Below are positions 1 through 12,042 of a DNA stretch of 38,200 bases, piece by piece; positions within the stretch are counted from its first letter, which is position 1, and each line of letters opens with the position of its first letter. The stretch covers positions 1-38,200 of the forward strand of contig JAAWNY010000027.1 of the NCBI GenBank assembly GCA_022799175.1. Direction: 5' to 3'. Both the position numbers and the translations under genes were made by a program. This DNA comes from Lachnospiraceae bacterium (GTDB lineage: Bacteria; Bacillota; Clostridia; Lachnospirales; Lachnospiraceae). Below the pieces are notes generated by a model. It saw only the letters and a list, made by a program, of their open reading frames with translations. It searched no databases and was not told the origin of the DNA.

Positions 1-45
1 ATTCTGCAAGTCTGATAAATACGGGAAAAACTGTGTAGTTACAGC

Positions 46-75
46 AAAATGGAGTCCATCAGGGCTCCATTTTTG
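46..75. terminator. Rho-independent terminator hairpin
   Basis: AAAATGGAG at 46-54 pairs with CTCCATTTT at 65-73, with extra CC/GG pairing inside and a four-base loop. A T-run follows on the plus strand, so it most likely ends a plus-strand gene lying before the window. It could also stop gpr transcripts from the other side. Between it and the gpr stop there is only a short imperfect palindrome around 129-146 and no gene. Confidence 0.75.
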
Positions 76-160
76 TCTCTACAAGTGGCAAACTCGGGTC
101 ATAACATATAATTTTTGCCTTTACAACCATTTCCGCGGAGATGGCGCTTTTGTGTCTTTT

Positions 161-1150
161 CTAGTGAAAAACCGCCTGATGAATCCCTTCTGAAATCGTA
201 TAACTCAGCTCGCCTACCATCTCGTCAATATTAGGTGGCGTCACATAGAGACTGCCAAATTCTGGTTCCAAAAGCTCCCGGATCAAATCATATTGTTGAT
301 CCGGGGACATCTCCTGGATAAAGTCACCCATACCCTTTGTGGCCATACTAGAAGCCAATGTCTGAATCATGGTATTCACCGTATCATGTACGATCGCTGC
401 CGCTCCCACCACGGTCGGCACCCCAACCGCCAACACCGGCACCCCCAAGCTTTCTTTGGTCAGACTATGGCGATGATTGCCCACTCCAGAACCCGGATGA
501 ATCCCCGTATCGGTCAACTGAATCGTCGTTCCCAGCCGGCGAATGCTTCTTGCTGCCAAAGCATCGATGGCAATCAACAAATCTGGTGATGTTTCGTGGA
601 TAACTCCTTTCAAAATCTCTGCCGTCTCCATCCCCGTCTGTGCCATCACTCCCGGAACGATTCCACTGAGCACGGGCAGTCCCCTCTCTTTACAGAAATT
701 TTCTCCATATTGCTGTTCCCAATGACGAGTTACCTGCAGATTGCCTACGGTTTTCGGTCCCAGAGCATCCGGCGTCACAAAAGCATTTCCCAGTCCGACC
801 ACTAAAACTTTTGGATTTTCTTTCTCTATCATACTTTCCATCAGCTTTCGAATATGCTTTGCTAGTTCCTTGGATACCTCTTCATGATAATTTTCATCCT
901 TCTCTGCCAGTTGATCCGCTTCCAACGTCAGATAAGTTCCCTGCGGCTTTCCCATCGCCGCCACTCCCCGTTCATCTAAAATTTTCACCTCTGTCAGCTT
1001 TATCTGACTCTTTTCCTCCTGCCATTCCCGCAAAGAAACTCCGGATATCTCTCCGCCGTCTCCCGGAAAGCTCTCCCTCTCCTCCAAAGCCAAATCCGTC
1101 CGCACCTCAAAGTCCGGCTTTTCCTTCTCTATCACATAGTTCATTGCCAT
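161..1150 (-). CDS. gpr: GPR germination protease (spore protease)
   Basis: GPR is the aspartic-type endopeptidase (family A25) that degrades small acid-soluble spore proteins at germination. It is made in the forespore as a zymogen that cleaves its own N-terminus. The protein has the family's N-terminal FEVRTDLALE segment and the core LVVGLGNAFVTPDALGP motif, and its 329-residue length is normal. The frame is open further upstream, but I place the start at 1150 because TAAGGAG (1158-1164 on the plus strand) lies seven bases before this ATG; the upstream extension overlaps the rpsT promoter and has no family similarity that I can see. A second ATG at 1144 is also possible. It diverges from rpsT. 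Its presence implies a spore-forming host. Confidence 0.95.
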   Translation of the reverse strand: MAMNYVIEKEKPDFEVRTDLALEERESFPGDGGEISGVSLREWQEEKSQIKLTEVKILDERGVAAMGKPQGTYLTLEADQLAEKDENYHEEVSKELAKHIRKLMESMIEKENPKVLVVGLGNAFVTPDALGPKTVGNLQVTRHWEQQYGENFCKERGLPVLSGIVPGVMAQTGMETAEILKGVIHETSPDLLIAIDALAARSIRRLGTTIQLTDTGIHPGSGVGNHRHSLTKESLGVPVLAVGVPTVVGAAAIVHDTVNTMIQTLASSMATKGMGDFIQEMSPDQQYDLIRELLEPEFGSLYVTPPNIDEMVGELSYTISEGIHQAVFH

Positions 1151-1222
1151 AATCGTTCTCCTTACTTTTATCCCTATGTCAGCAATATCGCCTACCCAAC
1201 TATTTTCTTCAAAATCCCCCAA

Positions 1223-1252
1223 ATTATGTATTGACATTTCTGCCCGAATTGG
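1223..1252 (-). promoter_or_regulatory. Possible sigma-G promoter of gpr
   Basis: Reading the minus strand, CATAAT (1223-1228) resembles the -10 of sigma-G promoters, and a weak -35-like CAATT lies about 18 bases upstream. gpr genes are normally sigma-G dependent, which is why I looked here. The -35 match is poor, so this is a suggestion only. It overlaps the rpsT promoter on the other strand. Confidence 0.25.
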
Positions 1253-1259
1253 CTAGAAT
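1231..1259 (+). promoter_or_regulatory. Sigma-A promoter of rpsT
   Basis: TTGACA (1231-1236), a 17-base spacer and TAGAAT (1254-1259) form a near-consensus vegetative promoter. It would give an 80-base leader before the rpsT TTG codon. This promoter occupies the upstream extension of the gpr frame, which supports the shorter gpr start. Confidence 0.8.
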
Positions 1260-1346
1260 AAAACAGTATGTTTACATTGAACTGTCCGTGTCCAGACTTT
1301 GATGCAAACCAGAGATCATAATCATAAAATATCGGAGGTGAACAGA

Positions 1347-1610
1347 TTGGCTAACATTAAATCTGCGAAAAAGAGAATTTTAGTTAACGAAACAAAAGCT
1401 GCCAGAAATAAGGCGATTCGTTCCAAAGTAAAGACTGCCTGCAAGAAAGTAGATGCCGCCGTGGCTGCCGGTGACAAGACTGCTGCTCAGGCTTGCCTGA
1501 CCGCTGCAATTTCCGAGATCGACAAGGCTTGTACCAAGGGCGTATATCATAAGAATACTGCTTCCAGAAAGGTATCTCGCCTGTCCAAAGCTGTGAACGC
1601 AATTGCATAA
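1347..1610 (+). CDS. rpsT: 30S ribosomal protein S20
   Basis: S20 is a primary 16S rRNA-binding protein of the small subunit. The protein (87 residues) starts with the family signature ANIKSAKKRI and has the expected Lys/Ala-rich helical composition, ending in SRKVSRLSKAVNAIA. I set the start at the TTG at 1347 because GGAGGTG (1334-1340) is placed correctly before it and the family sequence begins there; an in-frame ATG at 1299 would add 16 residues without similarity to S20. A non-ATG start can allow autoregulation of translation, as known for E. coli S20, but that is inference here. It is a single-gene unit between its own promoter and terminator. Confidence 0.97.
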   Translation: MANIKSAKKRILVNETKAARNKAIRSKVKTACKKVDAAVAAGDKTAAQACLTAAISEIDKACTKGVYHKNTASRKVSRLSKAVNAIA

Positions 1611-1640
1611 TCAAATAATAGATCTTTAACCCATATAAAA

Positions 1641-1684
1641 AAAAGACTCTCATCCGGAAGGTGTGCCGGATAAGGGTCTTTTTC
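1641..1684 (+). terminator. Terminator of rpsT
   Basis: AAAAGAC...ATCCGG pairs with CCGGAT...GTCTTTT across an eight-base loop, with a small internal mismatch region, and T residues follow. It lies 30 bases after the rpsT stop. Confidence 0.85.
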
Positions 1685-1777
1685 TTTTCATTTTTCCACG
1701 TCTGCATATTCTTATCCGATTATGGACAATATACATGTTCGGATAATGCTGGTTTAATAGAGGCAGAGGTGGTAGAA

Positions 1778-2053
1778 ATGATAATTTATGATCGACTCTG
1801 GGAAACCATGAAAACAAAAGGCATCAGCCAGTACCGGCTGATCAAATATTATGGCTTCAGCGCCGGACAGATCGGACGTTTAAAAAAGAATGCTTATGTA
1901 TCCACGCATACGATCGATGTCCTCTGCACAATTTTAAATTGCTCTGTGGAAGATATCATCGAATTTCGCCTGGATACTTCTTTGAATCCCAAGTTGGGGA
2001 TTGACCCATCCGTTGCCACCAAGCCGCCCTGCATTCCTCTGGATCAAAACTGA
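1778..2053 (+). CDS. Small XRE-type helix-turn-helix regulator
   Basis: This is a 91-residue cytoplasmic DNA-binding protein of the Cro/C1 (XRE) type. Residues about 5-65 hold the HTH fold: LWETMKTKGISQYRLIKY, then a recognition-helix-like segment FSAGQIGRLKKN, then TIDVLCTILNCSVEDIIEF, the usual last helix of this family. The C-terminal 25 residues are Pro-rich and probably unstructured. The frame is open upstream to 1661, but that part reads through the rpsT terminator; AGAGGTGG just before the ATG at 1778 fits a true start. It is a lone gene with its own terminator, and its target is unknown. Confidence 0.8.
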   Translation: MIIYDRLWETMKTKGISQYRLIKYYGFSAGQIGRLKKNAYVSTHTIDVLCTILNCSVEDIIEFRLDTSLNPKLGIDPSVATKPPCIPLDQN

Positions 2054-2067
2054 CTATCCTATACAAA

Positions 2068-2111
2068 GGAAAGAGAAGCAGACGATTTCCCGTTGCTTCT
2101 CTTTCCTTTTT
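2068..2111. terminator. Terminator between the XRE gene and the sugar transporter
   Basis: A perfect 13-base stem, GGAAAGAGAAGCA (2068-2080) with its complement at 2094-2106, is followed by five T. It sits between two convergent genes. The minus-strand side has fewer T residues, so it serves the plus-strand gene best. Confidence 0.85.
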
Positions 2112-2169
2112 CCGGACGTATCTTTTTTCAATACTTATCTATATGACAGGGATTGCCGATGAATTCCTC

Positions 2170-3543
2170 TTAGCAGCATGTTTTCCTGCGCAACTCTTCA
2201 TTCGCCTTTTCCACATTCAGTCTGGTCAGTATCCCGGTGATCAACAGATTAAAAATCATTGGCAGCCACAGATACATAATATGTAGCATATTGATGCAAG
2301 AAGCTGACTGTTCTGTAGCACCGCCCACATAACCGCTGTAGGCCAGCAACCAGCCAGCAATGGCGGTTCCGATACCTCCGCCAAGTTTCGTTCCCAGAGA
2401 GGTACAAGAATACATGGTGCCGTCCACCCGTTTACCTGTTTTCAAAAACGTATATTCGGAACAGGTCGCAATAAGGGCATTCATATCCCCTTGCAGTGGG
2501 CTCATGCCGATTGCCGCAACGGCAGTACCAAAAAGCATCAGCGGAACACTTCCCATATAACCGGCAACCACCACTCCCAGTCGTCCCACGGTCCCTAACA
2601 GATAGCCATATAGATTCAACCGGTACATTCCCTTCCATTTGGCAACCAATGCCGGCGTAAACAAAAGTCCAACAATCATGGGAATATTAATTGCCCAGGA
2701 AAACACGCCCAAAAGATTGGCATTTTTCAGCACATAAGTCATAAAATAAATTCCCATGTTCAACGTTGCCGAATAAATCTGCATCAAAATGTACGAAGCG
2801 CAAATCATCAGATAGTACTTATTGTGAATCAACAACCGAAACGCCTCTGCCAGATGATACGTTTCTGCGGATTCCTGTTTTTTCTCACCAATTTCTCCCT
2901 CAGCAAGTTCTTCTGGAGATAATTCCTTTACGGACCACACCGATAATGAATTCGATAGGATACCCACTATGGCATAAATGATGGCTACCGTTCTCCAAGC
3001 GCTTGCACCGCCGCCAAAATAAGCCACGCATCCAACTGTGATCGTCTGGATCAGCATACTCGTGCCAAAGGCAAACATAAAACGGATAGACCCCATCTGA
3101 ACACGCTCATGGTTATTCTTGGTGACAAGGGCAGTCAGCGCAGAATATGCAATATTATTGGCCGTGTAAAAACCAGCATTCAAAAGTGTATAGGCGATAA
3201 AAAACCATGCGTATTGTGCAAACTCACCGATACCGGTAGGAATCACAAAGATTGCCACCAGACAAAGGGCACATCCAAAATAACCATAAAACATCCATGG
3301 ACGCGCTTTTCCCATCTTGCTGTGGGTCTTGTCAATCATCGAGCCAAAGAAAATGTCACTGATTCCATCAAAAAGTTTGGAGACAGCAATCAAACTTCCC
3401 ACAATTCCGGCATTCAGACCAACGGTATCGGTCAAGAAAATCATCACAAAGGCTGACAGCAACGCATACACCACATTACCGGCAATATCGCCAGAACCAT
3501 ACCCAACTTTATTATACCATTTTAAATATGTTCTTTCTTTCAT
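2170..3543 (-). CDS. GPH-family sugar:cation symporter
   Basis: This is a 457-residue membrane protein of the glycoside-pentoside-hexuronide:cation symporter family (major facilitator fold, 12 membrane helices). The N-terminus YNKVGYGSGDIAGNVVYALL and the loop GSMIDKTHSKMGKARPWMFYG are typical of the family, as is the pairing with a beta-galactosidase. It lacks the C-terminal IIA domain of the LacS subgroup. The start at 3543 has AAGGAGG seven to eight bases upstream. It follows lacZ by only 10 bases, so the two are one operon. The likely substrate is lactose or another galactoside, inferred from the neighbour; the sequence alone does not fix the sugar. Confidence 0.9.
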   Translation of the reverse strand: MKERTYLKWYNKVGYGSGDIAGNVVYALLSAFVMIFLTDTVGLNAGIVGSLIAVSKLFDGISDIFFGSMIDKTHSKMGKARPWMFYGYFGCALCLVAIFVIPTGIGEFAQYAWFFIAYTLLNAGFYTANNIAYSALTALVTKNNHERVQMGSIRFMFAFGTSMLIQTITVGCVAYFGGGASAWRTVAIIYAIVGILSNSLSVWSVKELSPEELAEGEIGEKKQESAETYHLAEAFRLLIHNKYYLMICASYILMQIYSATLNMGIYFMTYVLKNANLLGVFSWAINIPMIVGLLFTPALVAKWKGMYRLNLYGYLLGTVGRLGVVVAGYMGSVPLMLFGTAVAAIGMSPLQGDMNALIATCSEYTFLKTGKRVDGTMYSCTSLGTKLGGGIGTAIAGWLLAYSGYVGGATEQSASCINMLHIMYLWLPMIFNLLITGILTRLNVEKANEELRRKTCC

Positions 3544-3553
3544 GTTTCCCTCC

Positions 3554-6995
<3,442 letters not shown>

Positions 6996-7856
6996 ATGTA
7001 TACAGACAATGCATACTGGCACAACTCCCTTTTGGATTTCAAAGATAAAAAGCATCCGCTCTTTGTAGGAAGCGCCGGTGTATATCAATTATTTACCAGG
7101 CCCAGGCTTCCCACCCACAGACCCAGGGGACGCCTCGACTATCAATTGCTCTATATCGCTTCTGGTAAGGCACATTTCTACTTTCATGGTAAGGAAGAGA
7201 TCGTAACTGCCGGAAATATGGTCCTCTATCGCCCAAAAGAAGAACAGCGCTACTATTATTATGGTGTTGATCATACAGAAGTGTATTGGGTTCATTTTAC
7301 GGGAAACAATGTGAAAAATATACTCAGAAAATATCACATCCCAGACAATGCACATGTGATTCATACGGGAACTTCTTTAGATTATAAAAAGATTTATTTG
7401 CATATGATTCAGGAGTTAAAGCTTACCAAACCTCATTATGAAGAAGTTCTTATTCACTATCTTGAATTATTATTTGTCCTAATCAGCCGACTTCAAGAAA
7501 AAAAGCCCAAAAATAAGACGGTTTTTCTCATTGATGAAATGGACTTGGCCGTTTCTCATTTTCACTCGCATTATAACCACCCGATCAGCATCGAAGAATA
7601 CGCCAAAAGTCGCGGTATGAGCATCAGCTGGTTCATCCGGAACTTTAAAGATTATACTGGCTCGACCCCCACACAGTACCTTCTTTCCCTTCGGATCTCC
7701 AATGCTCAAAGCCTTCTTGAATCCACCTCCTATAATGTTACGGAAATCGCCGAAATCGTTGGTTATCATAATCCACTGTATTTCAGCCGCCTGTTCAAAA
7801 AACAATGTGGAGTCTCTCCTACTGAATTCAGGAAACAATTAAAGGGCGATTTGTAG
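6996..7856 (+). CDS. AraC-family transcriptional regulator
   Basis: This 286-residue protein has an N-terminal cupin-like sugar-sensing domain (residues about 20-110, with AHFYFHGKEEIVTAGNMVLY) and a C-terminal AraC DNA-binding domain with two HTH motifs (about 180-282; SIEEYAKSRGMSISWFIRNF and the signature VTEIAEIVGYHNPLYFSRLF). AGGAGGTGAA precedes the ATG. Its divergent position next to lacZ and the transporter suggests that it activates that operon when it binds the sugar; this is inference from gene order. It ends 600 bases before any other intact gene. Confidence 0.93.
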   Translation: MYTDNAYWHNSLLDFKDKKHPLFVGSAGVYQLFTRPRLPTHRPRGRLDYQLLYIASGKAHFYFHGKEEIVTAGNMVLYRPKEEQRYYYYGVDHTEVYWVHFTGNNVKNILRKYHIPDNAHVIHTGTSLDYKKIYLHMIQELKLTKPHYEEVLIHYLELLFVLISRLQEKKPKNKTVFLIDEMDLAVSHFHSHYNHPISIEEYAKSRGMSISWFIRNFKDYTGSTPTQYLLSLRISNAQSLLESTSYNVTEIAEIVGYHNPLYFSRLFKKQCGVSPTEFRKQLKGDL

Positions 7857-8159
7857 GATTCATGGAAAACGCAAGATTTCCATGCTCCCGGATTTTCGTT
7901 ATCATAAAAACAGAAAAAGCAGAAAAATCCTATTCCTCAATGAAAACAGAAATCGGGAACGATAAAAAACCACCATCGAAAATAAAATTTTGTTGTTGAA
8001 GGCTGCTATATTCCTTTTGGTTGGTCAAAGGACTTTGGAAAGAAATACCTTGATAATATTAGATACTACTGTCTTGTAATGAGCGAGAATTATATAAGAA
8101 ATCATTTTACCAATATAAAAAGATATGCGAATATCATTGAGCTACCATGACAATTCTCC
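7857..8159. other. AT-rich gap with no clear gene
   Basis: A hairpin with an 8-base perfect stem (CATGGAAA 7861-7868, complement at 7877-7884) follows the AraC gene at once but has no T-run, so it is at best a weak terminator. A plus-strand frame is open for 54 codons (7986-8147), has no start with a ribosome binding site, and I recognise no family. It may be a decayed gene end or chance. Confidence 0.4.
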
Positions 8160-8190
8160 AAAAAAGGGAACCCTAACGAATGAGTTCCCT
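8160..8190 (-). terminator. Terminator behind the RhuM remnant
   Basis: On the minus strand GGGAAC, a 12-base loop, GTTCCC and then six T form a standard intrinsic terminator (plus-strand GGGAAC at 8166-8171, GTTCCC at 8184-8189). It lies just past the broken RhuM reading frame, as if the gene end and its terminator were kept after an internal deletion. Confidence 0.7.
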
Positions 8191-8201
8191 CCCCCTCCTT
8201 T

Positions 8202-8401
8202 ATCTGCCCGTTTTCAAGCCGTTTTTTCTCCAACACATAGCCCTAAATCGCAAAGGTCTTTAATACCTTTGTTGCCCACTGCCTGAATTGGGTTGCCCAA
8301 ATGGAATTAATTCGATAGCCCACTGAGATAATCGCGTCAAGATTATAAAACTCATCCTATCTGTTCTCCGCGTTCATATAATCTAAATCCAAACAATGCA
8401 T
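8202..8401 (-). pseudogene. Remnant of a RhuM-family gene
   Basis: The minus-strand frame reads MNAENR-stop-DEFYNLDAIISVGYR, then INSIWATQFRQWATKVLK, TFAI-stop-GYVLEKKRLENGQ. This is the conserved core of the RhuM family (virulence-associated, Bro-N-like proteins often found in genomic islands), where FYNLDAIISVGYR, ATQFRQWAT and GYVL.KKR.ENG are hallmarks. Two in-frame TAG codons (8357-8359 and 8243-8245) interrupt it, where family members usually carry sense codons (the second replaces a Lys or similar before GY). Only about 65 codons remain of a protein that is normally 300 residues or more, so both ends are gone. It is clearly non-functional, and suggests that an island or mobile element once sat here. 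Confidence 0.8.
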
Positions 8402-8405
8402 AATA

Positions 8406-8443
8406 AGCACTTTATTCGACAATATATGCCAAAGCAAAGTGCT
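8406..8443 (-). terminator. Weak hairpin behind the S8 peptidase gene
   Basis: AGCACTTT (8406-8413) pairs perfectly with AAAGTGCT (8436-8443) across 22 bases. It lies 25 bases beyond the stop of the S8 peptidase gene, but only a TATTA tract follows on the minus strand. It may be a weak terminator. Confidence 0.35.
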
Positions 8444-8467
8444 ATTCCTCTAGAAATCTACTCTCAT

Positions 8468-10198
8468 TTACATAGGCAGACTATCCCTCACACACAGCGC
8501 CCCATATCCTACCTGCGGATTCGGATACTCCGTAAACCCTGGCAACTCCCGTGCCCCTCTCCTCAGATAAGCTTTTACCTTCTCCCCATACAAAAACGGA
8601 TCATTCCCATCCACAATCCCCCACTGCATCAAAAGTGCCGCACTTCCCGTCACCACCGGCGCCGCAAAAGAAGTCCCTGTTACCGATCGATATCCACCCC
8701 CATTACCTGATGCCATCAACCCCACTCCCGGTGCGCATAGATCGGGTTTTACTTGATCTGTCAACCGGGTAAACCCTCTCCCAGAAAAATCTGCATAAGC
8801 GTTGGTCGCGCTGTTATATGCCCCAACGGTAATCACCTTTGCCGCCGAAGACGGAATCGTCAATGTCGTATCCGGTGTTGAGCCAAGAAAACGTGTGGAA
8901 AAATTCAAGACGGCTGCAGACGGCAACCAGAAATCATATCTTCCCTGTACAATCCTCTGCGGCTGCAGACGAAACGTCCAGATTCCACTCTCCAAATAAT
9001 TCCCTTCATCCGGAACAAAATCAAAATAAATTTCTTGAGCCACACTGAATGGTCCCGGCTTCCCATAATATACCAGCACTTGCATTCTCTGGTATCGGAA
9101 ACGTACGGGTCCTAACTGTTCCGACAATGGTCCCAGAACTTCTCCCGACGGAGTCTGTAGAGAAACCGTAAACCGATCCGAGTATGCTTTCCAAAGCTGG
9201 ACACTGACTCCCGATTCATAGGGTGCCACAGAAAGCTCTGCTAAAATCTCACTCCTTGTTCCTGTTTGATTATTCCCCGATACTGGTAATCTGCCCGAGA
9301 GATGTCCGGCGGCGGCTCCTTCATTTCCACTTCCAGTCACGATTGTTGTCCGTCCATAATTCCCAATGTCATCTAAAAAGGTTTCCAGAAGACTTGTGCC
9401 ATCATGGGAGCCATATGTATTTCCAAAACTAATATTAACTGCCAAAGGCATCCCCATATCTACTGCCCGGCCTATCACAAAATCCACTGCCCGCATCAAT
9501 TCTGTGGTTCGAGGAAAACCTTCTTCACGAGCATTTCCCAACTTTACCACTAAAAGCTCACTTTCATAAGCAATTCCCCGGTAAGCGCCTTCGGATTCCC
9601 GTCCGTTTCCCACTGCAATTCCTGCCACTGAAGTTCCGTGCCCACTGGCGTCCACCGACGGTACAAAGTCTCTTCCTCTTATCCGATCTCCAGCTTCCAA
9701 CGCTTGATTGATTTCCTCCCGGGTAAACACCCGATCCAAAGTTTGATCCCACAAAGCCACAATCCGGGTCGTCCCGTCAGCATTGCGAAAATCCTCATGG
9801 AAATAATCAATTCCTGAGTCAAGCACTGCCACCAAAACGCCTCTGCCAGTCAGATTTTGAGGAGCCTCTTGTAAAATATTAATACAAGAGGCCGTTCTTG
9901 CCCGGTTGACGGCAAAAAATAGCCTCTTTGGTTTCTCAACATATTCTATTTGTGGCAAAGAACTGACCTGCTCGATCATTGCTTCTGGAACAATCAAAAT
10001 CCCATATTCATTCCTCATCTCCTCCACCTGCACTCCCATCTCCCGCAAGACATCCAGGCTTCCCGAATATTTCACAATCAATTCCCAGGACCTTTCTTCT
10101 GGTATATATCCGGTTTCCAGTTCCTGAGATCTTGCCCGCTCTTGAGGCGACACCTCCAAAGATAGATTCAGCAGATTTTCCAGCTTTTGATTTGGCAT
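8468..10198 (-). CDS. Subtilisin-like S8 peptidase, Csp type
   Basis: This 576-residue subtilase has a complete catalytic triad: Asp127 in VAVLDSGIDYFHEDF, His187 in DASGHGTSVAGIAVG and Ser510 in GTSFAAPVVTG. It has no signal peptide or membrane segment. Residues about 35-95 resemble the prodomain of the clostridial Csp proteases (ELIVKYSGSLDVLREMG...VEKPKRLFF), and the long insert between His and Ser (about 300-470) matches their jelly-roll domain. Csp proteases process the cortex hydrolase SleC in clostridial spore germination, and the triad here is intact as in CspB. Lachnospiraceae often carry several such genes, so the exact role is open. GGGAG lies seven bases before the ATG. It follows the M32 gene by 97 bases. 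Confidence 0.88.
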   Translation of the reverse strand: MPNQKLENLLNLSLEVSPQERARSQELETGYIPEERSWELIVKYSGSLDVLREMGVQVEEMRNEYGILIVPEAMIEQVSSLPQIEYVEKPKRLFFAVNRARTASCINILQEAPQNLTGRGVLVAVLDSGIDYFHEDFRNADGTTRIVALWDQTLDRVFTREEINQALEAGDRIRGRDFVPSVDASGHGTSVAGIAVGNGRESEGAYRGIAYESELLVVKLGNAREEGFPRTTELMRAVDFVIGRAVDMGMPLAVNISFGNTYGSHDGTSLLETFLDDIGNYGRTTIVTGSGNEGAAAGHLSGRLPVSGNNQTGTRSEILAELSVAPYESGVSVQLWKAYSDRFTVSLQTPSGEVLGPLSEQLGPVRFRYQRMQVLVYYGKPGPFSVAQEIYFDFVPDEGNYLESGIWTFRLQPQRIVQGRYDFWLPSAAVLNFSTRFLGSTPDTTLTIPSSAAKVITVGAYNSATNAYADFSGRGFTRLTDQVKPDLCAPGVGLMASGNGGGYRSVTGTSFAAPVVTGSAALLMQWGIVDGNDPFLYGEKVKAYLRRGARELPGFTEYPNPQVGYGALCVRDSLPM

Positions 10199-10295
10199 AC
10201 CGCACTCCCTATCCCCATCATTTCTACTATTCTATGAATCTTTCCCGGCCAGTCATTCCTTTGCCACATTCTCTTCATTATATTTCTTCTGTCTG

Positions 10296-11837
10296 CTACG
10301 AACGTCCTTCTATCTGATACAGTTTCCCATATTTTTCTTTCAGATACGCAACGTAATACTGTGGATTAAAATCCTCTCCCGTCATGTCCCGCAACAATCT
10401 CCGGCTGTCTCTCATCTTGCCAAACTGATGGATATGTCTTCTGAGCACCTCCCGAATCACACCTAACTCTCCCTCTCGCAGCAGCGCCTCAAAATCTATG
10501 TTTTTCTTCATATATGCTGCCATCTGGGCGGCAAAAGCGCTCCCCAAAGCATACGAGGGAAAATATCCAAACGATCCCTGAGCCCAATGAATATCCTGCA
10601 ACACTCCTTCTGCTGGATTCTTAGGGCGTACTCCCAAATACTCCTCATATTTATCCGCCCATAATTCAGGCAATTCTTTTACGTCCAAATTTTCTTCTAT
10701 CAGCTGCTTTTCCAGTTCGTATCGCACCAATACATGCAAGCTATAAGTTAGTTCGTCCGACTCTGTCCGTATCAGACCTGGTTGCACCTTATTGATCGCC
10801 TTTACAAATTCTTCCCGGGAAACATTTCCCAACATTTTAGGAAACATTTCCTGCAACTTCGGATAGATCGGTTCCCAAAATGCCTCATTGCGTCCTATGA
10901 TATTTTCAAAAAAACGAGATTGCGATTCATGCATTCCCATGGATGCTCCCTGACCCACCAAAGTCTGCGTCAATTCATCTGCCACTCCCAATTCATAAAT
11001 GGCATGACCGGTCTCATGAATTACAGAAAATAGAGAACTATCCATCCGTTTTTTATAATGAGTAGTCATCCGTACGTCCCGATTATGAAGATTGGTGGTA
11101 AAAGGATGCGCACTCTCCGCCAACACCCCTTTCTCAAAGTCAAATCCCACATATTCTGCTATAAATTCTGCCAGTTTTTTCTGTTCTTGTTGCGGATAAT
11201 CTCCTTCGAGAAAATCATCCAAAATCTCCACCTTACTCTCCATTATCTGATGAAGAAACGGCACCAATTCTTTCTTCAACAGCTGAAAAAACTCATCCAG
11301 TTTTTTGATAGAAAACCCTTTTTCATAATGATCCAACATCACATCGTAAAGTCGTTGTCCTTTCTTGGCCTGATAGCCGGAAAACTTTTTTTGATATTGA
11401 ATAATTTTTTCAAGCGTCGGCGCAAATGCCTCAAAATCCTGGTTCTCTCTGGCCTGTGCCCATATCCGTGCAGATTCGGATATCAGCTCCTGATAGTCTC
11501 GATACTCCTTTGGCGGGATACATGCCAGCTCTTTTCTTTCCTCCTTTGCCTCCCGAAGAATCGCCACTTCTGCTTCTGAAAGTTCTGTCTCCTGCTCACA
11601 TAATTCCAGGTATTTTCCGATCTCTTCCCCTGTCATCAACTCTTGATATGCCAAGGCTAATGCTCCTTGAACTTTTGCTGTACAAGCTCCTGCCTGTTTT
11701 GGCGCCAATGTTTCATTGTCCCATTCAAACAAAATATTCGCTGTTTGCAACGCCATAGCCCGTTCCAGCCAGAGCTGAAGCTGCTGATATTTCCTTTCCT
11801 TCCCATTTTCTTCTTTTTGACTATACTCCTGATTCAC
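10296..11837 (-). CDS. M32-family metallocarboxypeptidase
   Basis: This 513-residue cytoplasmic zinc carboxypeptidase removes C-terminal amino acids from peptides. The M32 motifs appear in order: HPF (244-246), DVRMTTHY (254-261), the zinc site HETGH (274-278), HESQSRFFEN (about 303), IRTESDE and GVLQDIHW. Length matches Thermus-type carboxypeptidase 1. The start is GTG at 11837; AAGGAG lies nine bases or so upstream. The first 20 residues are a charged, variable extension. It precedes the S8 peptidase on the same strand and follows the terminator of the GGDEF-EAL gene, so it probably has its own promoter, which I could not identify in the 100 bases upstream. Confidence 0.94.
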   Translation of the reverse strand: MNQEYSQKEENGKERKYQQLQLWLERAMALQTANILFEWDNETLAPKQAGACTAKVQGALALAYQELMTGEEIGKYLELCEQETELSEAEVAILREAKEERKELACIPPKEYRDYQELISESARIWAQARENQDFEAFAPTLEKIIQYQKKFSGYQAKKGQRLYDVMLDHYEKGFSIKKLDEFFQLLKKELVPFLHQIMESKVEILDDFLEGDYPQQEQKKLAEFIAEYVGFDFEKGVLAESAHPFTTNLHNRDVRMTTHYKKRMDSSLFSVIHETGHAIYELGVADELTQTLVGQGASMGMHESQSRFFENIIGRNEAFWEPIYPKLQEMFPKMLGNVSREEFVKAINKVQPGLIRTESDELTYSLHVLVRYELEKQLIEENLDVKELPELWADKYEEYLGVRPKNPAEGVLQDIHWAQGSFGYFPSYALGSAFAAQMAAYMKKNIDFEALLREGELGVIREVLRRHIHQFGKMRDSRRLLRDMTGEDFNPQYYVAYLKEKYGKLYQIEGRS

Positions 11838-11943
11838 GTTCCTTTTCTCCTTCCGGTTTTCCTTCTTTTCAAAACTCTACAACGCCATATTTCACTTTGT
11901 TTCTTTCCCTTTGCTTTAACCATTTTTTCTTACTATTTACCAT

Positions 11944-11981
11944 AAAAATTTCGGGAACACCTCTAGCAGTGTCCCCGAAAT
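11944..11981 (-). terminator. Terminator of the GGDEF-EAL gene
   Basis: On the minus strand ATTTCGGG...CCCGAAAT arms (plus-strand 11948-11955 and 11974-11981), extended inward by ACAC/GTGT, are followed by a run of T. Confidence 0.8.
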
Positions 11982-12042
11982 CTTCTGCTTTCATACGATC
12001 CCATTATTCCTTCCATACAAAAGCACAGATATTTCCCTGTTC

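Noticed and set aside
1151-1237. Upstream 29-codon extension of gpr
   Set aside because: It overlaps the near-consensus rpsT promoter, and the ATG at 1150 has a strong Shine-Dalgarno at the right distance.
7986-8147. Plus-strand frame of 54 open codons with a natural-looking aromatic-rich translation
   Set aside because: No start with a ribosome binding site, no family recognised, and a frame of this length can occur by chance; noted only as a possible decayed gene end.
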